A DNA stretch of 5,134 bases, from NCBI GenBank assembly GCA_039812545.1, contig JBDIAR010000206.1:1-5134 (forward strand), given 5' to 3'. The stretch comes from JBDIAR01 sp039812545 (GTDB lineage Bacteria; Actinomycetota; Actinomycetes; Actinomycetales; Dermatophilaceae). A program made the position numbers and the translations under genes. Under the pieces are notes generated by a model. That model ran no database searches and had not been told where the DNA came from. It saw nothing but the letters and a program-made list of their open reading frames with translations. This document shows positions 1 to 5,134 of this stretch, one piece after another (the first letter of the stretch is position 1; the number at the start of each line of letters is the position of its first letter).

Positions 1-19
1 TGCTGTTCGGGTCGCCCGA

Positions 20-58
20 TCCACAGGCGCAGACGTCGCCTAAACGTCCCTCCACAGG
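20..58. repeat. Two TCCACAGG copies in the leader upstream of ssd
   Basis: The octamer TCCACAGG occurs at 20-27 and again at 51-58, in the same orientation and 31 bp apart, which is close to three helical turns. The TCCACA core is shared with actinobacterial DnaA boxes, but the three preceding bases do not fit one (CGA and CCC instead of TTG or TTA). The copies sit within the 109 bp before the first gene of the tad operon, so a regulatory role is possible. I could not pick out a convincing -35/-10 promoter here, and the pair could be chance. Confidence 0.3.
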
Positions 59-109
59 TTCGGACACAGCAGTGGATTCGGTGGCCGGTCGCGCGACATC
101 GTCGGTGGC

Positions 110-844
110 ATGACCTTCCCCGCCATCGCGATCACCGGCGCCTCGGGTGGAGTCGGCACATCGACCCTGGCCGCCGCGCTCACCCTGACCGCCGCCGAGG
201 TGAGTGGCTCGGCGGTGTGTGTTGACGCCGACGATCTCGGCGGGGGTGTGGACCTGCACTTCGGCGTGGAGGACCGGCCCGGGGTGCGGTGGCCGGATCT
301 GGCCGGGCTGCGCGGTGATCTGGATCAGGACGCACTGGTGGCGCGGCTGCCGGCGCGCGGCACGGCATACGTCCTCTCGCACGCTCGCACGTCCGGACGT
401 CCGGCGGGTCCACCGGATGCCGAACGCGCGAACCTCGTCCGGGTCCTGCGGACTCGGCGGTCGGTCGTCATCGCGGGTGGACGGATCCGCACCGAACCCT
501 GGTGGGGCGACCGGGTCGATCTCACGGTGCTGATGGTTGCCGCGCACGCGCCGGGACTGGCAGCAGCGCCCGGGGCGATGCGGCGCCTCGGCGGCCGGCC
601 CGCGTGCGTGGTGCTCGTTGGGCCGGCCGCCCACCCGGAACTGGCTGACCTGGTCACGCAGACCCTGGACGTGGACGTCGTGGGCTGCCTTCGACCCCAC
701 CGGCGAGCGGCGGCCGCGCTCGATGCCGGCTCCCCGCCACCGTTGCGCGGCCGCGGTGGGTTGGGACCGCTCGCCGCCGAACTCTGGTCGTATGCCGACA
801 CCGAACGTGCTCGCGCCGTGGACCGGTGTGAGGGGGCGGCATGA
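110..844 (+). CDS. ssd: Septum-site-determining / CpaE-like MinD-family protein (Ssd) of the Tad locus
   Basis: This 244-residue protein resembles the actinobacterial Ssd/CpaE group, MinD/ParA-fold proteins encoded at the head of tad operons and thought to position the pilus machine or influence septation. Residues 10-19 (GASGGVGTST) lie where the deviant Walker A motif should be, but both lysine positions of the MinD consensus are replaced (S12 and T17), so normal ATP hydrolysis is doubtful. The family signature follows at 39-64: DADDLGGGVDLHFG, then PGVRWPDL. A beta strand near 137-144 and a C-terminal helix fit the MinD fold. From memory the mycobacterial Ssd is about 350 residues; this one begins directly at the P-loop and lacks the N-terminal receiver-like part. 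The ATG at 110 is the only usual start after the in-frame TAA at 41-43. Its ribosome site is weak (GGTGG very close to the ATG). The TGA overlaps the ATG of tadA. The family call is firm; the biochemical activity is inferred. Confidence 0.85.
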   Translation: MTFPAIAITGASGGVGTSTLAAALTLTAAEVSGSAVCVDADDLGGGVDLHFGVEDRPGVRWPDLAGLRGDLDQDALVARLPARGTAYVLSHARTSGRPAGPPDAERANLVRVLRTRRSVVIAGGRIRTEPWWGDRVDLTVLMVAAHAPGLAAAPGAMRRLGGRPACVVLVGPAAHPELADLVTQTLDVDVVGCLRPHRRAAAALDAGSPPPLRGRGGLGPLAAELWSYADTERARAVDRCEGAA

Positions 845-1977
845 CGTTGCCACCGGCGGTGTGGGACGCGATCCGGCACGGGGTCGCACCGAGCGAGGAT
901 TCGATCGCGGAGGTCGTCGGCCGAGACGGCGCACTCCTGGGCGCGACGGGGGCTGCCCGGCTGCGGGCCGATCTGTCGCGCGACGTGCTCGGCCTGGGTC
1001 CCCTCGAATCACTCGCGGCCGACCCTCGGGTCACCGATATCGCCGTGAACGGTTCTGGGACGGTGTGGCTGGATCGCGGGGACGGCATGGTCACGGCCTC
1101 GATCCGGCTGTCCGGGCCCGAGGAGGTGCGGCGGCTGGCCGTTCGCCTCGCCGGTCTTGCCGGCCGACGGCTCGACGACGCCTCGCCCTACGTCGACGGA
1201 CAGCTGCCCTCCGGCATACGGTTGCACGCCGTCATTCCGCCGCTGGTCGCGGAGGGGGCGCACGTGACCTTGCGGTTGCCCGCCCGGGTGGCGTTGCGGC
1301 TGGAGGACCTGGCGTCGCGGGGGATGCTCGACCGGGGCGCCGCGACGGTGCTGCGGCGGATGGTTCGTGGTGGCGTCTCGTTCCTCATCAGCGGAGGCAC
1401 CGGCTCGGGGAAGACGACGCTGCTCGCGGCACTGCTCGCCGAACTCCCGCCGGGTCTGCGCATCGTGGTTGTCGAGGATGTCCGCGAGCTCGCCCTCCCG
1501 CACTGTCACGCCGTCCGACTGCAGGCTCGATCCCCGAACGTCGAGGGCGCGGGGGAGGTCACGATGACGACGCTCGTCCGACAGGCGCTGCGGATGCGGC
1601 CCGACCGACTCGTGGTGGGGGAGGTTCGAGGGGCCGAGGTCCGCGAGCTTCTCACGGCGCTCAACACGGGTCATGAGGGTGGAGCCGGCACCGTTCACGC
1701 GAACGCCGTCGACGACGTCCTGGCCCGGTTGGAGGCCCTCGGCGCGCTCGCCGGAATGGGCCCGGAGGCGGTCCGCACCCAAAGCGCCAGCGCCCTGCAA
1801 GCGGTCGTGCATCTGCGCCGGGTCGAGGGAGTGCGCCGGCTGGCCGAGATCGGGGTGATGACCAGATCCGGCGACCGACCGGGCATCGTCACCGCCTACC
1901 GGTGGGCCGGCGGAACCCTGGAGCGTGCCGAGGGCGCCCCCGTGTTCGACGACTTGTTGGGTCGGGTGGCGCCGTGA
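841..1977 (+). CDS. tadA: Tad/Flp pilus assembly ATPase TadA (CpaF family, secretion NTPase)
   Basis: This cytoplasmic hexameric-type secretion ATPase (PulE/VirB11 superfamily) drives assembly of Tad pili through TadB and TadC. All family motifs are present in its 378 residues. The N-terminal domain has LGLGPLE at 50-56 and DPRVTDIAVNG at 61-71. DGQLPSGIR at 119-127 is the usual substrate-side loop. Walker A GGTGSGKT is at 185-192 (K191), the Asp box VVEDVREL at 210-217 (E212, D213), Walker B LVVGEVRG at 257-264 (E261), and the His box NTGHEGGAGTVHAN at 275-288 (H278, H286). The protein therefore looks catalytically intact, and its length is normal for compact actinobacterial TadA. The ATG overlaps the ssd stop by ATGA and is preceded by GAGGGGG at 830-836, a good ribosome site, so translation is probably coupled to ssd. 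The stop codon overlaps the GTG start of tadB. Confidence 0.96.
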   Translation: MTLPPAVWDAIRHGVAPSEDSIAEVVGRDGALLGATGAARLRADLSRDVLGLGPLESLAADPRVTDIAVNGSGTVWLDRGDGMVTASIRLSGPEEVRRLAVRLAGLAGRRLDDASPYVDGQLPSGIRLHAVIPPLVAEGAHVTLRLPARVALRLEDLASRGMLDRGAATVLRRMVRGGVSFLISGGTGSGKTTLLAALLAELPPGLRIVVVEDVRELALPHCHAVRLQARSPNVEGAGEVTMTTLVRQALRMRPDRLVVGEVRGAEVRELLTALNTGHEGGAGTVHANAVDDVLARLEALGALAGMGPEAVRTQSASALQAVVHLRRVEGVRRLAEIGVMTRSGDRPGIVTAYRWAGGTLERAEGAPVFDDLLGRVAP

Positions 1978-2756
1978 CTGCCGCGGTATGCCTGGTGCTC
2001 CTCGCTGCGGCCTGTGCCGTGCTGCCACCACGACGAGGCGTCGCGGCGGGGCGAGTGCTGTTGGGTGCTCGTGGGGCGGGGGCGGAATGGGGGCTGAACG
2101 TTTCGCCTGGGGATCCGAGCGGGGCCGGTCCGCGGCGCTTGGAGCCGTGGTGGCGCTGGCGCCCGAGGACGGGGCGGCCGCTCCAAACGGCGGCTTCCGT
2201 TGAGACCGTGCGCTTCCTCGCCGCTCTCATCGCCGCCCTGGACGCAGGGCTGCCGACCGGGCAGGCCGTGACGCTGGTCTGTGGTCGTGCCACCGGTCCG
2301 CTCAGCGAGGCGGTGGGACAGGCAGCCGCGGATGGGTCGCCGGTCGGAGAGGTGCTTGCGGCCCGGCCCGACCTGGACACCGTCCCCGGGTTGCGGGTCG
2401 TCGCGGCGGCGTGGGCGCTGCATGACCGCCACGGCGTGGTCTTGGCCGAGAGTTTGCGCACGGCTGCCCTGCTCGTCGCCGATGAAGCCGACCAGCGGCG
2501 CCGAGTGGCGGCGGCGAGCGCCGGGCCGCGGGCGACCGTCCGGTTGATCTCGGCCCTTCCGCTGGCCGGTCCGCTCGCCGGCTGGTGCGTCGGGCTGGGG
2601 CCCTTGGGGATGTATGCCAATCCGCTCGCAGTGCTTTCGCTCGGCGTCGGCCTGCTCGTCATGCTGGCGGGTCGGACCTGGAGCCGGCGCATTCTGGCAA
2701 GCGCCGCTCGCGCCTCCCCGGCCGCGCTTCTGTCGTCGCCGACCGGGAGAGGGTGA
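1974..2756 (+). CDS. tadB: Tad pilus platform protein TadB (type II secretion F family)
   Basis: This 260-residue integral membrane protein is the first of the two inner-membrane platform subunits that transmit TadA movement to the growing pilus. It opens with a hydrophobic segment (about residues 3-17). The T2SSF-type helical domain spans about 75-190 and begins with VETVRFLAALIAALDAGLP, the typical entry motif, where an aspartate-glycine-type turn precedes GQAV. Two hydrophobic segments near 190-208 and 217-233 close the protein, followed by a basic tail (RTWSRR). I chose the GTG at 1974 because it gives the GTGA overlap with the tadA stop, places the first membrane segment at the N terminus, and has GGGTGG 4 nt upstream. 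The frame stays open upstream to about 1902, but that part is inside tadA and looks like its shadow. Assignment as TadB rather than TadC rests on gene order. Confidence 0.9.
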   Translation: MTAAVCLVLLAAACAVLPPRRGVAAGRVLLGARGAGAEWGLNVSPGDPSGAGPRRLEPWWRWRPRTGRPLQTAASVETVRFLAALIAALDAGLPTGQAVTLVCGRATGPLSEAVGQAAADGSPVGEVLAARPDLDTVPGLRVVAAAWALHDRHGVVLAESLRTAALLVADEADQRRRVAAASAGPRATVRLISALPLAGPLAGWCVGLGPLGMYANPLAVLSLGVGLLVMLAGRTWSRRILASAARASPAALLSSPTGRG

Positions 2757-3409
2757 CCGCCGTGTCCGCCGTATGGACCGGTTGGGCGATGGGCTTGGCG
2801 CTCGCCGCCGCCGGCTTGGTGGTGTGGCCGGCTCGAAGAGCTGTACCGGCGCGCTCGATCACGACGCGGGCGCCGGTGGCCGGTGGAGCGGCCGGCCGGT
2901 CGAGTCACGTCGCCGTCGTCGGGCGGGGGGATGCCCCGGGTACGGCCCCGACTGCCGGTGCGGTCGGCGATCCGCAGTTGCTCGGACTCGACGTGGTGCG
3001 TGTGATGGTCTTGGTGGCTGGGTGTTTGAGATCGGGATCGACCACGGGCGCTGCGCTTGAGCAGGTGGCGGGCGTGGAGAGACCCGTCGTCGCCGCCGAC
3101 CTGCGCCAGGTCGCCGTCGCGCTCGCCTGGGGTATGCCGGACCACCAGGCCTGGACCGGTGTCTCGCCGACCTGGGCACCGCTCTCCGATGCGCTGCAGC
3201 TGGCCAGACAGGCCGGCATACCGGCATACGGGACGCTGACCAGCGCGGCGGACCAGCTTCGCCGAGAACTGGCCGCCATGCAGGAGGAGCGGGCGGCGCG
3301 TGCCCAGGTGCTGCTCGTCCTGCCGCTGACGCTCGCCTACCTGCCGGCCTTCGTGTTGACGACGATCGTCCCGGTCCTGATCGGGGTCGCCGTGACCCTG
3401 ACGACGTGA
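2753..3409 (+). CDS. tadC: Tad pilus platform protein TadC (type II secretion F family)
   Basis: This 218-residue membrane protein is the second platform subunit, expected to pair with TadB around TadA. It has an N-terminal membrane segment (about 8-25), a Gly/Ala/Pro-rich loop (about 35-72), and a T2SSF-type domain. That domain starts at LGLDVVRVMVLVAGCLRSG (77-95) and continues through a WTGVSPTWAPLSDALQLA stretch (134-151), which is common in actinobacterial TadC. Two hydrophobic segments at about 185-214 end the protein. The GTG at 2753 overlaps the tadB stop as GTGA, repeating the pattern of the previous junctions. A second GTG at 2762, three codons later, is a possible alternative because GGGAG at 2745-2749 lies 12 nt from it against 3 nt for 2753. 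In related operons a small Flp pilin gene follows directly; none is found here. Confidence 0.88.
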   Translation: MTAVSAVWTGWAMGLALAAAGLVVWPARRAVPARSITTRAPVAGGAAGRSSHVAVVGRGDAPGTAPTAGAVGDPQLLGLDVVRVMVLVAGCLRSGSTTGAALEQVAGVERPVVAADLRQVAVALAWGMPDHQAWTGVSPTWAPLSDALQLARQAGIPAYGTLTSAADQLRRELAAMQEERAARAQVLLVLPLTLAYLPAFVLTTIVPVLIGVAVTLTT

Positions 3410-3424
3410 CCGCGGTATCGACGT

Positions 3425-3493
3425 GGGAGCGTCATGCGGGGAGTGCCCCGTGGTTGCCTCTTGGGAGTGTCGTGCGAGAGTGTCGTGCGGGAG
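3425..3493. repeat. Degenerate GGGAGTGTCGTGCG repeats in the tadC-lipoprotein spacer
   Basis: The core AGTGTCGTGCG occurs exactly at 3466-3476 and 3479-3489, 13 bp apart. A diverged copy (AGCGTCATGCG) lies at 3428-3438. Each copy sits close to a GGGAG or GAGAG block, giving a purine-rich, G-heavy plus strand across most of the 148-bp spacer 3410-3557. I could not define a promoter in this spacer. The repeat may be simple sequence drift, a binding site series for the downstream lipoprotein gene, or decayed coding sequence. Confidence 0.45.
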
Positions 3494-3557
3494 GAGTGTG
3501 GAGTGGTCCGGGCTTGTCCGCTTCGGGCGGGTCCGGGTGGCGTGATCTACTGGCGGC

Positions 3558-4229
3558 GTGCCCCGCCAGACCATGCGCGCCGTTGCGCTGCTCGTCGCCG
3601 GTCTCGTCGCCACGAGCGGGTGCGTCAACGGGTCGAAACCCGTGGCCGACAGCCCTCCAGGACCAGGACCAGGGCTGCGCTCGGTGGCGGGAGCCGGGAC
3701 GGCAACGGTGGCGGGAACGACGACGCCCATCCGCTCTGACGCGGCTTCGAAGCCGGTCGCGGAACCCACCGCCACTTCTCCGGTCGAGTCCGGCGGCTCG
3801 GTCACGCGGTCTTCGGTGCCGAGTCGTTCGTCGGCCGCGTCCAGTCCCGGACCGGGGCGATCGAGCGTGGCCACGTCGACGGCCGCAGTCTCGGGGCCCG
3901 CCACCGGTGCACCCGGCACGAACGGTCCTGGTCGCGCACCGTCGAGCACGTCGCCGTCGCGCACTGTGTACCGCTGCTCGTTCACCTCGTCGTTGGACGG
4001 TTTGCCGTTGCGCGGCATCGGCCCGGTCTCGTGCGCGACGATGGTGTCCGCGTGGCGTGAGCTCGAATCCCTCCCGGTCACGCAGCGACGCATCGGGTAT
4101 GCCGTCGCGGGTGGATTCCACTGCCGAACGCTCTCTGCCGGCGATCTGCAGAAGTCCGGACAGGTCGGCAGCTGTGACGGCGCGGCGGTCTCGTTCACCG
4201 TGTGGGACGCGGATCGGGTGCTTCCCTGA
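3558..4229 (+). CDS. Probable secreted lipoprotein with Ser/Thr/Pro-rich stalk and four-cysteine C-terminal domain
   Basis: I do not recognise a named family for this 223-residue protein. It starts with a short basic stretch, then a hydrophobic segment at 8-18 and TSGC with Cys22, a plausible lipobox although the -3 position is Thr rather than Leu/Val. This predicts export and lipid anchoring on the outer face of the membrane. Residues about 23-135 form a low-complexity stalk rich in Ser, Thr, Pro, Gly and Ala. The compact C-terminal part (about 137-223) has Cys140, 159, 189 and 206, consistent with two disulfides. Its pattern of VSCAT, GGFHC and SCDGAAVSFTV recalls small secreted actinobacterial domains of unknown function, by eye only. 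GTG 3558 is used as the start; ATG 3573 is also possible and keeps the signal sequence. No strong ribosome site is visible. It lies 148 bp after tadC, so co-transcription is possible but the translational coupling ends. A shadow or pilus role is not shown. Confidence 0.72.
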   Translation: MPRQTMRAVALLVAGLVATSGCVNGSKPVADSPPGPGPGLRSVAGAGTATVAGTTTPIRSDAASKPVAEPTATSPVESGGSVTRSSVPSRSSAASSPGPGRSSVATSTAAVSGPATGAPGTNGPGRAPSSTSPSRTVYRCSFTSSLDGLPLRGIGPVSCATMVSAWRELESLPVTQRRIGYAVAGGFHCRTLSAGDLQKSGQVGSCDGAAVSFTVWDADRVLP

Positions 4230-4246
4230 TCCGGACGTCAGGGGAG
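4221..4246. terminator. Hairpin spanning both convergent stop codons
   Basis: CTTCCCTGA (4221-4229) can pair with TCAGGGGAG (4238-4246) around an 8-nt loop, giving a 9-bp stem with one G-U pair in the plus-strand RNA. The stem contains the TGA of the lipoprotein gene (4227-4229) and the complement of the TGA of the minus-strand gene (4238-4240). It may therefore serve transcripts from both directions. No T-rich tract follows on either strand, so it is not a classical intrinsic terminator; U-less terminators are, however, often proposed in high-GC actinobacteria. Confidence 0.45.
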
Positions 4247-5134
4247 TCGGATGGTCCCGTCGGGGGTCATCGCGAGGCGTCCTGATGCGACGGCTTCGCC
4301 GAGTGCCTTCGACATCCGGCTCCTGGCGGCGGGGGTGACCTTCCGGCCGCCGAAGACCTGGCGCGTCACGGCATACAGGTCGTCCTCGCCTCGTCCTCCG
4401 TCGGCGCCCACCAAGGCGACCATCGCGTTGGCGATTTCGCGGAGGCTGATGTGTTCGGTCGCCCGGATTTCGCTGTCACTGCTGCGGAATTCGGCCCAAT
4501 GGTCCGGATCGAATCGCGCCGGCCACCAGAACGTGTCGTCTTCGGTCGAGGTCACGGATTTCGGGATGAGCGCCCGAATGTCGCTGACGCGGTGCGGGGA
4601 GAGTTTGCGCACCTCGAACGCGGCGGCGACTGCCCTGGCCAGGCGTTCCAGGTGGATCGGGCCCTCGGCGTTGATGCCTTCCACGAGCGCCGCGGTGACG
4701 AGTCGCTTGTTCCCCGATTGCGAGAGGTTGTCCAAAACGATCCGACCGCCTCGCCAGCCGCCCGCCCACGGCTCGAAGTCGGACTCCCCCGGAAGAGCGA
4801 CGCCCGGCCGCCGGGCGACCGTCTCGGACCGTTCCCGCGGCTGGTCAGGGCGGGGTCGTTCGATGGTTTCAGAGGCCGCGAGCTCCTCGACGGCAACGCG
4901 TTGGCTTTCGTCGGCGGCGAGACGTTCGCGCTCGGCCGCTTCGTGGCGCGCTTGCTCTTCGGCCTCGAGGCGAGCGCGTTCATCGGCCGCTTCCCGCCGC
5001 GCTTGTTCTTCGGCTTCGAGGCGATCACGTTCTTCGGCCTCGTGTCGGGCTTGTTCTTCGGCTTCGAGGCGAGAGCGTTCTTCAACTGCTTCGCGCTCGC
5101 GTTGCTCTGCGTCGCGCCGTGCCTGCTCTTCCGC
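4238..5134 (-). CDS. C-terminal part of a large coiled-coil + DUF3320-like protein, helicase-associated family (5' end outside window)
   Basis: The frame runs without a stop from the window edge at 5134 down to the TGA at 4238-4240, giving the last 298 residues of a longer protein. Residues 1 to about 86 are a highly charged coiled coil built from repeats around EAEEQAR(H/R)EA. A Pro/Arg-rich linker follows, with a FEPWAGGWRGG patch near 119-129. Residues about 143-285 match my recollection of DUF3320: EGPIHLERLARAVAAAFEV, then WWPARFDPDHWAEFR, ISLREIANAMVALV, VFGGRKVTP, and a final GRLAMTPDGTIRLP. DUF3320 normally ends very large DUF4011/superfamily 1 helicase proteins, some with a Vsr-like nuclease domain. 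The gene may therefore encode such an enzyme acting on nucleic acids, possibly in defence, but neither helicase nor nuclease motifs are inside this window. A TTG at 4733-4735 could open a shorter frame, but the uninterrupted coding upstream argues against it as the real start. Confidence 0.82.
   Translation of the reverse strand, partial: AEEQARRDAEQREREAVEERSRLEAEEQARHEAEERDRLEAEEQARREAADERARLEAEEQARHEAAERERLAADESQRVAVEELAASETIERPRPDQPRERSETVARRPGVALPGESDFEPWAGGWRGGRIVLDNLSQSGNKRLVTAALVEGINAEGPIHLERLARAVAAAFEVRKLSPHRVSDIRALIPKSVTSTEDDTFWWPARFDPDHWAEFRSSDSEIRATEHISLREIANAMVALVGADGGRGEDDLYAVTRQVFGGRKVTPAARSRMSKALGEAVASGRLAMTPDGTIRLP
4950..5072. repeat. Imperfect in-gene tandem repeat encoding EAEEQAR coiled-coil units
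   Basis: A 24-bp plus-strand segment (GCTTGTTCTTCGGCTTCGAG plus GCGA) is identical at 5001-5024 and 5049-5072. A third copy at 4950-4973 differs at two positions. The spacing is 48 and 51 bp, so the encoded units are 16 and 17 residues long. A looser fourth EEQAR unit lies 24 residues N-terminal, near 5117-5131. The repeat is explained by the coiled coil of the minus-strand gene and probably arose by in-frame duplication. Near-identical copies would allow further slippage or copy-number change. Confidence 0.8.

Larger units (their letters stand above)
364..4376. repeat. Dispersed iterated word GGCATAC / GTATGCC (ten copies)
   Basis: GGCATAC is found on the plus strand at 364-370, 1213-1219, 3215-3221, 3223-3229 and 4370-4376. 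Its reverse complement GTATGCC is at 790-796, 1986-1992, 2612-2618, 3132-3138 and 4097-4103. All ten are inside genes and they fall in more than one reading frame (for example GCA-TAC, GGC-ATA-C, TAT-GCC, GTA-TGC and G-GTA-TG-type phases). In eight of ten the base before GGCATAC is C. The coordinates give the span from first to last copy, not a continuous element. Confidence 0.75.

Noticed and set aside
20..58. The TCCACAGG pair as DnaA boxes of a replication origin
   Set aside because: Only the TCCACA core matches, there are just two copies, and no AT-rich unwinding region is nearby.
393..404. A perfect 12-bp palindrome, CCGGACGTCCGG, inside ssd
   Set aside because: A few such palindromes are expected by chance in 5 kb of GC-rich DNA, and it sits in coding sequence with no supporting context.
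537..1676. A 379-codon plus-strand frame overlapping ssd and tadA
   Set aside because: It is out of frame with two well-supported genes, and its translation is almost wholly Arg, Gly and Ala, as expected of a shadow frame.
3434..3739. A short 101-codon frame in the spacer with a GGGAG upstream of its ATG
   Set aside because: Its third codon positions are mixed, it has no hydrophobic pilin segment, and it overlaps the lipoprotein gene out of frame.
1889..4198. A very long open frame on the minus strand (769 codons) across tadB, tadC and the lipoprotein gene
   Set aside because: It lies antisense to genes with clear family signatures, its product is Arg/Pro/Ser-rich with no recognisable domain, and long antisense frames are expected in DNA this rich in GC.
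3406..4338. A 310-codon plus-strand frame starting at the tadC stop
   Set aside because: Past the first residues it is an Arg-rich shadow of the lipoprotein gene and runs past the convergent stops into the opposite gene. Only its start is discussed, as a possible vestige.
4950..5072. Regularly spaced near-identical 24-bp repeats that could suggest a CRISPR array
   Set aside because: The spacers of about 24-27 bp are themselves similar, the frame is open throughout, and the repeats encode a regular coiled coil.
4552..5085. A Lys/Pro/Arg-rich minus-strand frame resembling a histone-like repeat protein (SKPKNK units)
   Set aside because: It is the out-of-frame reading of the same coiled-coil repeat DNA; the frame with EAEEQAR and DUF3320 has the coherent domain signal.

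Overview
The window is about 5.1 kb of very GC-rich DNA. Codons mostly end in G or C, GTG starts are common, and consecutive genes overlap by ATGA or GTGA. Together with an Ssd-type septum-site/CpaE-like protein ahead of a compact tadA-tadB-tadC cluster, this points to a high-GC actinobacterium. Micrococcales (Intrasporangiaceae or Dermatophilaceae) is my guess, but the sequence does not settle the family.

Layout. Positions 1-109 are a leader with no gene I can support; it holds two copies of TCCACAGG spaced 31 bp apart. Positions 110-3409 are a tight four-gene plus-strand operon: ssd (CpaE/MinD-like, degenerate P-loop), tadA (secretion ATPase), tadB and tadC (inner-membrane platform proteins, type II secretion F family). 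Each gene overlaps the next by 4 bp. After tadC comes a 148-bp spacer with a degenerate repeat, then a gene for a probable secreted lipoprotein of unknown function (3558-4229). Facing it on the minus strand is the 3' end of a larger gene (4238-5134, 5' end outside the window). Its product has an EAEEQAR-type repeated coiled coil followed by a domain that closely resembles DUF3320, the usual C-terminal domain of DUF4011/superfamily 1 helicase-type proteins. The two convergent genes are 8 bp apart, and a short hairpin spans both stop codons.

How the genes fit together. Ssd, TadA, TadB and TadC are the cytoplasmic and inner-membrane half of a Tad (Flp) pilus machine. TadA supplies ATP-driven work, TadB/TadC form the platform, and the Ssd/CpaE-like protein probably localises the machine. 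The pilin and TadE-like minor pilins that normally follow tadC in Actinobacteria are not in this window, so the pilus subunits must be encoded elsewhere or have been lost. The DUF3320 protein looks unrelated to the pilus; such proteins belong to nucleic-acid-processing and candidate defence families.

The most unusual signal is a 7-mer, GGCATAC (reverse complement GTATGCC). It occurs ten times, in several reading frames and on both strands, and it often forces rare AT-ending codons (ATA, TAT, GTA). By a rough composition estimate about 0.5 copies would be expected. I see no clearly new multi-gene system here.
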